Shown here piece by piece: positions 32,781-45,104 of a stretch of 64,000 nt of DNA (positions are counted from its first letter, which is position 1; each line of letters begins with the position of its first letter). A program made the position numbers and the translations under genes. The stretch comes from Hevea brasiliensis (taxonomy: Eukaryota; Streptophyta; Magnoliopsida; Malpighiales; Euphorbiaceae), in the NCBI RefSeq assembly GCF_030052815.1, contig NC_079499.1:83429183-83493182 (forward strand), read 5' to 3'. A model generated the notes under the pieces. It saw nothing but the letters and a program-made list of their open reading frames with translations. It searched no databases and was not told the origin of the DNA.

Positions 32781-33565
32781 TATATTTTGGATCTTCTTAT
32801 AAAAGCTAACATGTCTAAAGCAAAGCTAGTGGGATCACCGATTGCAATAAATGACTCTCTAACAAATTTAAGATGGCAGCACCTTAGCAAATGCACAGCT
32901 ATATCACAGCCTCATTGGTTCTTTTCAATATCTATCTTTCACACGTTCAAATATTCAGTTTGTAGTCAACAAGCTCGCCCAATTTATGCACTAGTCCATT
33001 GACACACATTGGCAAGCACTGAAGCGATTACTTCACTACTTGAAAGGTACAATGTACTATGGTCTCCATCCTTGTCCTTCCAAGTCCATGTCTTTGGCCA
33101 TTTACTTTGATGCTGACTAGGTCAGTGATAGGGACAAATTTCTCTCCACTAGTGCATACATTGTTTATCTTGGTGGTACGCTAATCTCATGGACCTCACG
33201 CAGACAGTGCTCCATTGCTCGGTCCTCCAGAGAGGTAGAATGTTGGGCTGTCGCTACTACCACATCAGAGATTATTTTGCTTTTTTCGTTACTTCAAGAG
33301 CTACAACCTTCAGTTCAATGCAAACTAATAATATCCTGTGACAACATTGGAGCCACATACTTTTGTGCTAATCCGATTTTCCACTCTTGCACGAAGCACT
33401 TGCATTTGGACATCATTTTATCCGTGAACGTGTAACTGCAGGTTAATTAAAAGTTCATTACATCTCTAGTAAAGACCAGCTAGCCAATCTCCTTACAAAG
33501 CCACAAACAAAGCACTATTTACAATAATACAGGTCCAAGATTGGTGTCTCCGATGGAACCACCAT
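32781..33565 (+). pseudogene. Copia element G, connection domain and RNase H
   Basis: HWQALKRLLHYLKGTMYYGL, then AIYFDAD-stop-VSDRDKFLSTSAYIVYLGG (first RNase H Asp; a TAG stands where W is expected) and ISWTSRRQCSIARSSREVEC with the catalytic Glu. CDNIGATYFCANPIFHSCTKHLHLD follows, the D-N and T-K-H landmarks. More stops fall in the last 50 residues. The coding part runs into the polypurine tract CTTGTGGGGGCA directly before the 3' LTR. Confidence 0.88.
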
Positions 33566-33577
33566 CTTGTGGGGGCA
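33566..33577 (+). promoter_or_regulatory. Polypurine tract of copia element G
   Basis: CTTGTGGGGGCA abuts the 3' LTR at 33578; the run TGTGGGGGCATGT is typical of copia 3' ends. Confidence 0.8.
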
Positions 33578-33782
33578 TGTAAGAGATAAGCTCAAGTCAT
33601 CTATAACAAACTCAGTTACATAACAGATCCTATTTCTTGTTCAAATATTTTTATTGTAACTTATGTTGTATTTATCTTCATTGATCTCCTATATAGTTGA
33701 TCTTTAGAAGTTAGTTATTTGATGTATCTATATATTCTTGTATTTCTCCTCAATTGAATTAATGAGAACATCAATCTTTGCA
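33578..33782 (+). repeat. Copia element G, 3' LTR
   Basis: 205 bp, TGTAAGAGATAAG...CTTTGCA, followed by the duplication TCAAG (33783-33787). Partner of 14233-14439. Confidence 0.92.
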
Positions 33783-33787
33783 TCAAG

Positions 33788-34243
33788 GTTAGTTTGTTGT
33801 TAAATTATATGCTTTATTTCTTTGTATTACCTTTTTTTTCTAAATAGTAATTTTAATAAAAATATTGTATACATTTATTATGTGTTTTCTTTATATTTTT
33901 AATGCATGTTGTTATTTATACAGAACTTGATATAGCCGCTTTTTAATTGTGATGCTTCATTGATATATTGTCTAGAGTTTTGTTATGTAATTTATTTTTA
34001 TTTTTTTATGTGAATATTATTATTTTTTTTATTTTAATTTTATAAATTTGTTTTTGGTTTGCTTTTCAACATTAGGATCTATTATTATTAGCATTATATC
34101 AATATTAATTTGTTGTTCAGTTAGTTTGTTGTTGATGTGTTTTATTTGTTTATATTATTTTTTTAAGTTGAATGATGCAATTAATGATGTAATTTTTATA
34201 TAAAATGATTGCACATTAATGAATGTTATAAATTATAAAAGGC
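33788..34243. other. T-rich non-coding host DNA
   Basis: Continuation of the sequence interrupted at 14227. It contains loosely repeated phrases (GTTAGTTTGTTGTT at about 33787 and 34120), suggesting old tandem structure. No gene is seen. Confidence 0.5.
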
Positions 34244-34246
34244 TTA

Positions 34247-34544
34247 GGGTTTGTTTGGATGGGGTGAGGGAAGTGTAAGTAATGGAAGGGTAAGAAAAGG
34301 TAAGGAAGGGGAAGGAAAAGGAGGGTTATAATAACAAAAATATCATGTTTGGGAAGGGGTAAATTATGGAAAGGCAAGGGAAGGTAATATATATTCTTTA
34401 TGTTTGGAAAGAGATGAAGGAGGAGTAAATTTAAGGGGTGTATAATCCCTCCATTAGCTCGTCTCTTTCCAAACAGGGGTAAAATAATTACTTACTCCTC
34501 TTTACCTTTATTTACTCCTCCCTCACCCTCATCCAAACAGACCC
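34247..34544. mobile_element. 298-bp MITE with ~27-bp terminal inverted repeats (Tourist/Harbinger-like)
   Basis: The left end GGGTTTGTTTGGATGGGG is matched, inverted, by the right end CCCTCATCCAAACAGACCC, and similarity continues through GGTGAGGGA. The 3-bp target duplication TTA flanks it (34244-34246 and 34545-34547). The interior is non-coding and purine-rich on the left half, pyrimidine-rich on the right half, so the whole element can fold on itself. The TTA duplication and the size fit PIF/Harbinger-derived Tourist elements, although the terminal sequence is not the classical Tourist one. Confidence 0.85.
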
Positions 34545-34739
34545 TTAATATATTGTGGTTTTTTTTTTTGTAATTTTTAAAATTGTTAATTGATGTAATT
34601 TTTATTTATTTTAATTGTTTTGTTTATGTAATATTAGTTTAAGCTTATTAGTTTTAAAAATATTGTTTAATAGTTATTATATATTCTGTTAGTGGATGTT
34701 ATTATTTATAGAAAATTTAATATAGTTGTTTAATTGTGT

Positions 34740-34742
<3 letters not shown>

Positions 34743-34820
<78 letters not shown>
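34743..34820. repeat. (AT)n microsatellite, 78 bp
   Basis: Uninterrupted TA/AT dinucleotides. Confidence 0.97.
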
Positions 34821-34822
<2 letters not shown>

Positions 34823-35300
34823 CCAACATGAAATAAAGCATATTTTTATTTGTTAACACTCATTTCTGATATTATTATTTATAAAATTACTCTTTTTCAA
34901 TATTTTTAGTAATGAATAGATTTTATTTAAAATATTTTATACAGTTATATATTAATTTTAATACATTATAGAAACTTTTAAAATATGCATAAATTAAAAA
35001 TATATTGCATGACATAAATACAACCTATTTATAAAAAAATTAACTAAATAAAAATTATTTAGTAAATTTAAAATATTTTAAAATTTTAAAACATGCATAT
35101 TTAAGATACTATTCCACCATTTATATGTTAATAGAAAAAAAATTTAACAAATATTAAACATATTTAATACACGCTGCACAATATTTTTCCTAAAGGACTG
35201 CTAGATGGAGACTTATCCTTTTCAAAGTAATGCAATTAAATGCTTTTATAAATCAATTAAATTTTAATAAAATTTTTAGTTACATTATTCTTTTTATGCT
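34821..35300. other. AT-rich non-coding DNA before the CACTA element
   Basis: Very AT-rich with no readable gene or repeat boundary. It ends in the TGA duplicated by the CACTA insertion (35301-35303). Confidence 0.5.
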
Positions 35301-35846
35301 TGACACTAAAAAAAAGGATTAGCAACTGACTGAAAAAATCGATTGCTAATCGATTTAACAATTGATTTAACAACCAATTCAGTCAGTTAGTTACAAATAG
35401 CAACCAATAGTTAAATCGATTGCTAAATTAATTAAATTTAAAAAAAATAAATTTTTAGTAAAAAATTATCTGTTGCTAGTAGCAACCGATTTAGCAACTG
35501 AAATCGAATGCTAACAACAACCGAAATATAATCAATTACAAAAAATTTAGTGTCTTCAATTTTATAATTTTACAATCATTTTGTAAATCGTTTGTTATTT
35601 GCAACTAATTTAACACCCAAGAAGTTAGTTGCTAATTTTAAAAAATTATAAAAAAAATAAATTTCCAAATAACAAATAAAAAATTCAAATAAATAAAATT
35701 TTCAAAATATTATTAAAATAAAAAATTATTATTGAAAAATCAGTACTAAAAAATTAATATAAAAATATTATTAAAAAATTACTAATAATAACTACTACAA
35801 AAAAATATTAACAAAAAAAATTAAATACAAAAAGATATTTTATAAG

Positions 35847-35860
<14 letters not shown>

Positions 35861-35902
<42 letters not shown>
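35861..35902. repeat. (AT)n microsatellite inside the CACTA element
   Basis: About 42 bp of uninterrupted AT after a poly(A) run. Confidence 0.95.
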
Positions 35903-35907
<5 letters not shown>

Positions 35908-36574
35908 AAAATTACTAAAAATTAGTACTACAAATAATTTAAAAACAAAAAATAGATAAGAAAGAAAACGATGATGAGAAAGAAAATAGATGATAAAAAA
36001 ATATGTTAGAAAGATTTGACGCCCCTTACCCATCTACAGTGTAGCTGAGTAAAGCGTGCCACATTCGGTGCCAGAATACCCTATCTTATCTTGTCGTGTC
36101 TCTTGTTAATTTTAAACTTATAGAAAATAGGTGGTAAATTTTTTTTTTATCACAATTTATTTCTGTAGAAACCCGGGCAGAAACCCCTCTGTTTTATTAG
36201 CATCTAGCAGGTTCCACTAGTTACCTATTAAAAATAATATCATATCTGTCTTATACATCCATATCATATCTTTTCAAGAAAAATAATGGAACTCATTCAT
36301 ATGGAAATATATACACAAAAGCTTACAAGCTTTATTTACAATCCAAAATATAATTACAATTTATTTACAATACAAAATATAACTACATGATGTTTATATA
36401 CAATAAACTAAAATACTAAGTCTAATACATGGGCCCTACCAATAAAATACAAAATTATGAGATGACTCTGGACTATGGAAGATCTGACTGAAGCTCTGTC
36501 GGGACACTACTGCTGCGGCGGCTGCTGCAGTTGTGTCTGGTCTCCTGTACCTACGCGATGAAAAAATCAACGTG

Positions 36575-36591
36575 CTAAACGAATTGCTTAG
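36575..36591 (-). promoter_or_regulatory. LTR hairpin of solo LTR B, partly decayed
   Basis: CTAAAC and GCTTAG pair except for one A-C mismatch, around GAATT, followed by TGGTGCATA. On the sense strand TTGATTTTTTCATCGCGTAG follows, the AG ending at 36551. Confidence 0.5.
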
Positions 36592-39452
36592 TGGTGCATA
36601 ATTTTAAAGAAATTCAACTAAATAATTATAAATAATAATTCTGTGTAAACTTTAGCAATTTTAGGTCACTTGCATATTTTACTGCATTTTGGGAATAAAT
36701 TAATTAGTAGTATCTTTTCTGTGTATTTATTTCATTCTTTGTCTTTTTAAACTCATGTCAGTGTCTTTCATGTCATATCAGTGTATTTCAATGTTTTTAC
36801 AGTCATATCAGGGTTATCAATACCCAAGTAATCTATAACAGACTATAATGTTGGATGCACAGGAATATATAGGTTAGACAGCCATATGTCTATCCTGTAT
36901 ACATCTATCATGTCAAGCACGAGGCCAATGGGCAGGCTTGTGAAGCCATAAATATAATTAGGCATAATGGTCAACGGGCAGGCATAAAACCTGTAGATCA
37001 ATCATATCAGACATATTTTATCAGTCCATGATTATCCATGTAGGCAGTACTGCTATCTGTAGTCCCTAATTGGTATACCAATTGATCCAACTATATATGC
37101 ATAAGCCTATGTTTACTATGGGCAATTAAGCATTATTAAACAGAATTTTCATGTCAATTTGTGGTGGGAAGGTGGGTCCCACATACCTATTTCATGTAAT
37201 TTAACATATAGGGACTTAGTAGGAATAAGTCCTTATTAAAAAGCAATTTATTTCAAGAACCTTTCTTTAGGTTCAATTTTAATATTTTAACTTTGCATAT
37301 CAAATTGAGCAGTTTGTGGCTACTGTTTGGCCACACTTCTTTAATGGAAGTTATGCCTCTATGTCTTGTCTTTATTTTCCTTTTTGAATCATGTCATTTG
37401 AATTTGTATAACTCAAGTTATGGTCAAATGACCATAACTAGGTCAATTCTGATTTTTGATTTCCTTAATAGGCAGATTTTGTATGGAAATTTGCCAATTT
37501 ATTTGGATAGCTTATAGCACCATTTAGGCCTAGTGTTCTTCATAGGATTTTTTCCCTATGTTTATGGTCACTTAAAAATTTTAATTGCAATTTTTTAAGT
37601 CTTGTAGAATTACTTATATTCAATTTGTCGGCCTGGACTCAAGTGTCTTGTAGTTATAGGATTTCAATTAGGTCAGTAGCTTTAACCCAATATTTAAGCT
37701 TCTTACATTCATAAGTTGAGAAAGATGTCTAAAACAAAGTTGAAGGTCTGTTTCATAGCTTTCCAAAATGGTATGGCTCATTTCAATTGAAGATTTCTAG
37801 TGGGAGATATGGTTAAGATACTATTCTAGAGTTAATAGTCATTTATACCATTTCCAGAATTGGTATGCCAAATTAATCAAGTTAATTGACCTGGGCATTT
37901 GGAGTTCTATGGACCAAGTTATGGTCTCTTTACCAAAGCTGGTCAAGTTACCTAGACAAAGGCAATTCTGGGCAATTTTCATTCTGGACAGTTTTGGTAA
38001 CCCAAATTGGGCAAGCAAATTTACTTGGTTAATGGCATTTCTGGGCTTTATGGTCTTCACAAGAGTTGTAGCCCTATGTCTAAGCTTTCCAATGGTATAA
38101 ATTTCAGGTCATTTGGACCTATCTACAGTGAGATATGGCCAAATGAATGAATACTGTTCATTTAGTCAAAATTCTAGGTTCATCATTTGGTCATTCAGAT
38201 TGGGACAGAATTTAGGTTAGGTTTTGGACAGAATTTGGGCATGATTCCTTCATGAGAAATGGAGTATTTTAGGTCAATTTCACCTCCAATTGACCTCATA
38301 CCAATTGGGGTCACACAAGGTTAGTTATGACTCAAAATGTATACTGTCATCAACAAAACTCAACCTGCACAAGAAAGCACTCCCAATATTCAATTTCCTC
38401 CAACTCCCAAACTACACATGGCATTCATGGCACTTCTATAAGCAGCAACTCATCTCAATTTGGTCAATTACAAGCAGAAGACAAAATCCCCAATTTATAA
38501 TCACAAACCCTAATTTCAAATTCAATCTCAATAATTCATCCATGCAAATCAATTTCTATCACTTCCCATACATATACCAATACCAAGCATCATCTTTAAA
38601 CTCATTTACATTATTTAAACACATCAAAATCCCATAAATTTCTTGGTTGCCAAATTTTAGTGACCCCCTATGTTCATGAATCCCTTTTATTTTCTTACAA
38701 TTTCTACTTATTTCAAGTCATTTTCAAGGATTAAAAAAAGAAAGAAAGAAGAAAAGCACTAACCTTGAATCAAGACTCTTCTAAGCTTGTAAAACTTCCA
38801 AATTTTTCCTTCCCTTTGCTACCTATAAACTTCCCAAGGTGTGGGGATGACTTTTAATTAAGTGAATGGGTGATTTCATGTTGAAAATGAAGAGGAGTGA
38901 AAGCTTATATGAATCGTCCATGGAGGAACTGGGAAAGAACCTTCGGCCATGGTGGGATGAGTTGAAGAAGAAGATGAAATTAGTGGAGAATTTTGTCCTC
39001 TTATGTATATTTATACCCCCCACTAATAATTAATAAATTAATATAATAATCAAAGTTTTCATATTTCAATTTACACCCCCCATATTTACTTTAATTACTT
39101 TATACATATAATTTCTTTTTTTTTTTTGGATTTTCAAAATTTAATACCACTTATTTTTAATGGATATTTATGTCAAAAGTCAACTCTAAGTACCAAATGA
39201 CCAAAATGCCCCTCTTCGGGTTATAGTTAGGCTTTTTCGGTAATACAAATTAAATTCCCAATCCGATAATTTCTTTAATTTTTATTTTTCTCTTTGACAT
39301 TTTTAATGTCATTTATACCTCAGTAGACCTTTAATTAAGTCATGAAAATTATTTCTCAGGGTTCCCCACGGTCCTGGGATCAGCAATTATCTACATGGTG
39401 ACTTCCCAGTACGATCACCCATCGCCGTGGTTCTGGCTCGTTTAACCTACTT

Positions 39453-41960
39453 TGTCACACCTTACCCCTCTGTAAGGCATAACATGATCCCGTAGAATAC
39501 CTAATGAACTACCGAACTTCACCTACCGATAATTCATTAAGTACACTACAAGGGATTTTAAAACTATTTTCTTGCATTTTGGAAGTGGTGAGCATTTTGG
39601 TAGGAATTAAAATCATTTATTCAAAGCTTATAAACTAGTAAAAATTTTTGTGTATTTTAATTTTACCGCAAATTTTATAAGAATTTTGACAGAGTTTCGT
39701 TTGTATTTGGAGAAAACAGTTCTTCAAATACCTGAGAAAAACACTTCCAAAAATTTTTCACAACTCTCAACCACCAAATAATTTCAAGTCAACTCAATTT
39801 AATCCACTTCAAAAATAATTCCACAATCCAATCAAAGTTTATCATCTCAAAATATTTAATAACTTCATTCACAGTGCATAAAGTATGAAATTCACAAACT
39901 ATAAATATTAATTTACAAAAAGAAGTTCCAAAAATAATATTATTACAACTTATTATACAACTGCTCACTTTACATTGATACTTATGACATTACAATATTT
40001 ACATCAAAATAACTACAAGGGTATAAAACAATACCCGTACAAAAAAGGTCAATGAAGTCTTCAATATCGATAGCAGCTCACTCTGCTGCTTTCTCCTTGC
40101 TCTTATCTGCGACAGCAAAACAAGCTATCGCTGAGTATAAAAATACTCAGTGGTGCACAATAAAAATTTGAAATACAATACATAAATCATTCATTGCCAA
40201 AACACAATTTAAATATTTCTCAATCACATTTCACAAATTATCAAACTCATAATAACACAATTTAGTCAAATAATTTAAGAACACAGTGTTGCCAATTCAT
40301 ACACAACTTAAGCCATGACACAAAATTTTCGTTCAATGCCGCGTTGTACACCATGACAAAGCAATCTACAACTCCACTAATCGAAATCAATGAGGGAGGT
40401 GGCTAGCTAGCTAATGAGTACTCATCCGATCTACAACCTCAACTAGTAAACCAGAGAGGGAGGAAAGATAACCGATCTCACCCCATAAATGGAGGAGGAA
40501 TAATAAGATACTGTCATGCTAAGTGTGAATCAAAAATCAATTTCAAACATTTTATTCAAATGATTCGTGAGAAATCCAATAAATTTCCAAAGTCATAATT
40601 TCATTCACAAGATGGCAACACAATTCATAATTAACTTAAAATTTTCATAAATCACACTAAATCAATTTTTCAATGACAAAAGGCTCAAATAATGTTTATT
40701 GTGCACAAACCTGACGTGAGTCGCCTCTAGGCCTTGACTTAGTCTCTTAGAGCTTCCAAGTCTTTTTCAGTTAAAACACACAGTTTCACAGTGTTTTAGT
40801 TCCATAACTTAGCATAAATCCAAAATAAATTTAACTTCACTTTTACCTAGCTCTAATGTGCTAAACTCAACGTTCTTGAAATTTTTGTGTTTTGGGTTAC
40901 TATTCACTATACTATTCAAGTCAAATTGTTGACTTTCTAAGGTTTAATAGGTATGGGAATTCCAACTTCACCCACATACCACATTTTGGTCACCAAACTT
41001 GTTGGTTTTGGTCATTTTCTCAACACTTAAGTCTTTTAGGCAAAATTGTCAATTTTCAGTTTTTGGTGTCTCGGTTGCACTGTTCCATTGGTCACTTTTT
41101 TGTTGGAATTTGGCAAAACTTCCTTCATAGAAAATGTTTCCTATTGTCTTAAGTTTATTCTCCTTTTTGAATCACTTCAATTGGAGTTTTGTAGCTCAAG
41201 TTATATCCAAATTGTGGTTACTGTTCATGCTGCAGAATTTAGTTCTACAGATTTATTGATCCAACTTCGTTCAGCAATTTGATCAAGTTAAGTCCATACT
41301 TTTCTTTTATATTTTTATGTTTTAGGAAGACCCAAAAATTCCAATTAAGTAAATATATTAAGTATCATTTTTATGGCATCATGCATGAGGTCATGCATGA
41401 TGTCATCACCTTTTGACTTTTCCATTTTCTTTTTTTTTCTATTTATTTTTCTATTAGTTCTTTAATTTAATTCTCAATTCTGAAATTTTCTTTTCTCTGA
41501 TTTTATTTGACAATTAGGTCAGGAGTCAGCTCTTGAGGTCAATTGACCAAATTGCCCCTCGCCGGTTCATCCCGGTTTGCAAATAATTCAATATTTCTTC
41601 CGGCTCCCTGACCTAGTTATTTGACTGGCTTAACAGTTCTTTTTCGTGATTTTCTTTTTTCCATTGTGTTCGTAAGGGTCCTAAGGACCGCGGCGTCACA
41701 TTTTACGGTTTGAAATTTGAGTTTAAATAGACTTCGCAGTCGTTCCCGAGAAGGTCACCCATCGCTGTGACTCTCGACTCGTTTAACTTCTTATGTTCTG
41801 TTTTTCTTATTTATACTTAACTAATTGACAATTACTAATTATTTGTGTTTATAGCTTCTCTAGTTATCTTAAGTATGGTTCTAATCCCCTTAATTATCCG
41901 AACCAACACTGGTCACCGGAATAGTGAAATATACCAGGCTATACAAATAGGGGTGTTATA
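39453..41960 (-). repeat. Element C, 3' LTR with internal deletion
   Basis: 2,508 bp, TGTCACACC...GGGGTGTTATA (the terminal C has become T). Compared with the 5' LTR, the sequence jumps after AAGTCCATA at about 41302 directly to CTTTTCTTTTATATTT, omitting the part found at about 52750-53905. Confidence 0.93.
40131..40150 (-). promoter_or_regulatory. LTR hairpin of element C (3' LTR copy)
   Basis: CTGAGTAT and ATACTCAG form an 8-bp stem around AAAA, with TGGTGCACAATA alongside. On the sense strand CTTGTTTTGCTGTCGCAG follows, the AG ending at 40107, 23 nt beyond the stem. Confidence 0.7.
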
Positions 41961-41973
41961 ATTCTCCCCCCCT
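41961..41973 (-). promoter_or_regulatory. Polypurine tract of element C
   Basis: Minus-strand AAGGGGGGGAGAAT against the 3' LTR edge. Confidence 0.85.
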
Positions 41974-42058
41974 TAAAATAAATTTAGTCTCAAAATTTTA
42001 CCTGGTATTAATCTCTGAATAGCTGTGGGTGCTGTCTCCTCATGTCCTCCTCTCGTTC

Positions 42059-43189
42059 TCAAGTAGCCTCCTGGCCCGAATGATGGTTCCACAGCACTTT
42101 TACCAACGCTATCTGTTTGTTCCTTAGCTGCTTCACCTCATAAGCCAGAATCTCTATGGGTTCTTCTTCATATGTGAGGTCTGGATTCACTTCAATTTCT
42201 TCTATTGGTAGTACATGAGATGGGTCTGATCGATACCTCCTCAACATAGACACATGGAAGACATTATGTATCTTCTCCAACTCTGGAGGTAGTGCCAACC
42301 GATATGCCAAAGGACCCACTCTTTCCAGAACCTCATATGGCCCAATGAAGCGAGGACTCAGTTTCCCCTTTCTGCCGAATCTCATAATTCTCTTCCAAGG
42401 AGAAACCTTGAGGAAAACTTTCTCACCCACTGCATACTCAATATCCCTTCTTTTCAAATCAATGTAGGACTTCTGACGGTCTGATGCAGTCTTAAGTCGA
42501 CCTCTGATTACTCTGATCTTCTCCTCAGTTTGCTGAACAATTTCGGGTCCAATCATCTTTCTTTCACCCAGATCATCCCAACACAACGGGGTTCTACATT
42601 TTCTGCCATACAAAGCTTCATATGGAGGCATCCCAATGCTTGATTGGTAGCTGTTGTTGTAAGCAAACTCAATCAAAGGCAAGTGTGTATCCCAACGGCC
42701 CTCAAATTCAATCACACAAGCCCGTAGCATATCCTCCAAGATATGAATTACCCTCTCAGACTGGCCATCTGTCTGTGGGTGGAATGCAGTACTGAAGTTC
42801 AATCTAGTTCCTAGGGATCTCTGAAGACTACCCCAGAATCTAGAAGTGAACCTAGGATCTCTGTCTGATACGATGGAAATTGGCACTCCATGCAGTCTCA
42901 CAATCTCATCGATGTACAACCTGGCCAATCTGTCTAAACTGTAGTCCATTTGGACTGGCAGAAAATGAGCAGATTTGGTTAGTCTGTCAATAATGACCCA
43001 TACTGCATCATGACTCTTCTGTGTCTGGGAAGTCCCATCACAAAATCCATAGTTATTCTCTCCCATTTCCATTCTGGCACTGGTAGTGGATGTAACAACC
43101 CAGTGGGTACTTGATGCTCTGCCTTCACTTGTTAACAAGTTAGGCATTTGGAAATAAATTCTGCAACATCTCTTTTCATACCCATCCAC
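42059..43189 (-). CDS. Element C, integrase core, C-terminal region and chromodomain
   Basis: A 376-residue frame. The first ~50 residues are out of frame (the C-x-x-C half of the zinc finger is frameshifted near 43030-43190). From there the DDE core is clean: [29 protein letters not shown] and [16 protein letters not shown], with no intron-like insertion. [52 protein letters not shown] and [18 protein letters not shown] follow, then the chromodomain [17 protein letters not shown]. The frame ends there because the W codon TGG has become TGA; the next codons still read EREEDMRRQ and HPQLF, so the loss is about a dozen residues. Confidence 0.9.
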   Translation of the reverse strand: MDGYEKRCCRIYFQMPNLLTSEGRASSTHWVVTSTTSARMEMGENNYGFCDGTSQTQKSHDAVWVIIDRLTKSAHFLPVQMDYSLDRLARLYIDEIVRLHGVPISIVSDRDPRFTSRFWGSLQRSLGTRLNFSTAFHPQTDGQSERVIHILEDMLRACVIEFEGRWDTHLPLIEFAYNNSYQSSIGMPPYEALYGRKCRTPLCWDDLGERKMIGPEIVQQTEEKIRVIRGRLKTASDRQKSYIDLKRRDIEYAVGEKVFLKVSPWKRIMRFGRKGKLSPRFIGPYEVLERVGPLAYRLALPPELEKIHNVFHVSMLRRYRSDPSHVLPIEEIEVNPDLTYEEEPIEILAYEVKQLRNKQIALVKVLWNHHSGQEAT

Positions 43190-43386
43190 TAGTAATACTC
43201 CTTTAGCCCTCTATACATTTTTGTACCACCAGGGTGCATGGCAAAAGGAGACTCATGTGCTTCCTTCAAAATGATCTGCCTCAAATCAACATCATTAGGA
43301 ACACACATTCTGCCCTGGTGTAGTAATAAACCATCATCTCTTATTGAGAATTCTGGTTTCTTGCCCTGCCGGACTTCTTCCAACAA
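43189..43386 (-). pseudogene. Element C, integrase N-terminal region (His half of the zinc finger)
   Basis: Short frame with FSIRDDGLLLHQGRMCVPND and EAHESPFAMHPGGTKMYRGLKEYY. The H-x-n-H part of the integrase finger is visible. It ends in a stop where WW/WP is expected and is separated from the core by a frameshift. Confidence 0.8.
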
Positions 43387-43407
43387 CTTCTGATATTTCT
43401 GATCATT

Positions 43408-43962
43408 CTAAGCAGCCATTCTAATCTGATCAATCAACACTAGCTGTACATGCCATGCAACTGCTGTCTGTCCATCGTCATTAACCTCTAAGCTGGCATG
43501 TAATGATCTTAACTCATGCACCAAAGACAAAGGAGTAACTCGTAGACTTGCTATAGTCTTACGACTTAAGGTGTCAGCCACAACATTAGCTTTCCCTGGC
43601 TGATAGTCTATCAGACAATCACAGTCTTTTATCAACTCTAACCATCTCCTCTGTCTCAAATTCAGCTCTTTCTGGGTGCCCAAATACTTCAAACTCTTAT
43701 AATCTGTGTAGATGTAGCACTTCTCCCCATACAAATAATGTCTCTAGATCTTAAGAGCAAACACAATGGCTGCAAGCTCCAAATCATGTGTCGGATAATT
43801 CCTCTCATGCGGTTTCAACTGGCGTGATGCATAGGCAATGACATTCCGATCTTGCATCAACACACAACCTAGCCCATTGTGAGAAGCATTGCTGTAAACT
43901 GTATATTCTTTACCCGGTGTAGGTAAAGTCAGGACTGGAGCCTCAGTCAAACATCTCTTCAA
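43408..43962 (-). pseudogene. Element C, RNase H, with first catalytic Asp replaced by Asn
   Basis: Two frames split by a stop near 43740 (at the R/W before HYLYG). The first reads [20 protein letters not shown], then [13 protein letters not shown]: the family Asp of Y-S-D-A-S is Asn here. [14 protein letters not shown] with the catalytic Glu follows. The second frame has [20 protein letters not shown] and [14 protein letters not shown] with the remaining acids. Activity would be lost by the D to N change alone. Confidence 0.85.
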
Positions 43963-43974
43963 TTCATCAAAACT

Positions 43975-45104
43975 CTACTGGCATTTGTTCGTCCACTGAA
44001 ATTTCACATCCTTTCTAAGCAGCTTGGTCAATGGAGATGCTAACATGAAGAATCCCTTCACAAATCGATGGTAGTATCCAGCTAACCCCAGAAAAATGCG
44101 AATCTCTGTGATATTTCTGGGTGGCTTCCAATTAAGGACAGCTTCTATCTTGCTAGGATCTACCTTGATGCCCTCTTCAGATACTACATGCCCCAAGAAA
44201 GATATTTCTTTCAGCCAAAATTCACACTTCGATAATTTGGCATATAGCTGTTTCTCCCTCAAAGTTTGTAGTACAATCCGCAGATGTCTATCATACTCTT
44301 CTGCATTCCTCGAATAGACCAATATATCATCAATAAATACCACAACAAGCGGTGGTATATGGTGCGAAGATAGTGTTCATCGGATCCATAAAAGCGAATA
44401 GGAGCATTAGTTAACTCGAATGGCATGACCAAGAACTCATAATGGCCATAGCGGATTACAAGGCGTTTAGAAATACTCTGCTCTTGTACTTTCAGCTGAT
44501 AATAACTTGATCTCAGGTCAATTTTGGAGAACACAGCTGCACCCCTCAACTGATCAAACAAGTCATCAATGTGGGGCAATGGGTATCTGTTCTTTATTGT
44601 CACCTTATTCAACTGCCGATAGTCAATGCATAACCGAATAGTGCCATCTTTCTTCTTTACAAACAACACTGGCGCTCCCCAAGGTGACGCACTAGGGCGG
44701 ATAAAGCCCTTGTCAAGCAGCTCTTGCAACTGCACTTTCAACTCCTTCAATTCTGCAGGTGCCATTCTGTATGGCGTTATTGAGATTGGGTCCACACCAG
44801 GCATAACATCAATCTCAAACTGTACCTCTCTTTCTGGAGGTAATCCTGGCAATTCATCAGGAAATACATCCGGAAAATCACATACCGTAGAGATGTCCCT
44901 CAATGCTGGACTATCCACTTGGGTGTCTACCACATGTGCCAAGTACGCCTCACACCCCTTCCTAATCATTTTTACGGCGGTCTGGTGAAATGATGTTTGA
45001 AGGCAATAAATGCCTCTCCCATGTATTACCACATCACCGCAGAGGAGACCAAAAGTGGTATCTTGATCTCTGATCCAATCATCGCATGATGCCTGGCTAA
45101 CCAA
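43975..45104 (-). pseudogene. Element C, reverse transcriptase
   Basis: In order: [87 protein letters not shown] and [17 protein letters not shown] (the family has PFGLTNAP). A frameshift near 44340-44400 then moves the catalytic block FIDDILVYS into a second frame, which continues [33 protein letters not shown] and [13 protein letters not shown]. The protease adjoins on the upstream side with overlap of the two frames. Confidence 0.88.

Larger units (their letters stand above)
14233..33782 (+). mobile_element. Copia element G (short-LTR, Ale/Retrofit-like), split by two gypsy insertions
   Basis: A complete but dead Ty1/copia element on the plus strand. Two ~206-bp LTRs (14233-14439 and 33578-33782) enclose gag, protease, integrase, reverse transcriptase and RNase H in copia order. 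The 5-bp target duplication TCAAG is present at 14228-14232 and 33783-33787. After removing element A and solo LTR F with their duplications, about 4.5 kb remains, normal for a copia element with short LTRs. The LTRs differ at about 25-30 of 206 positions by eye, so this is clearly older than the gypsy insertions it carries. The lineage assignment rests on the short LTRs and motif style and is tentative. Confidence 0.9.
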
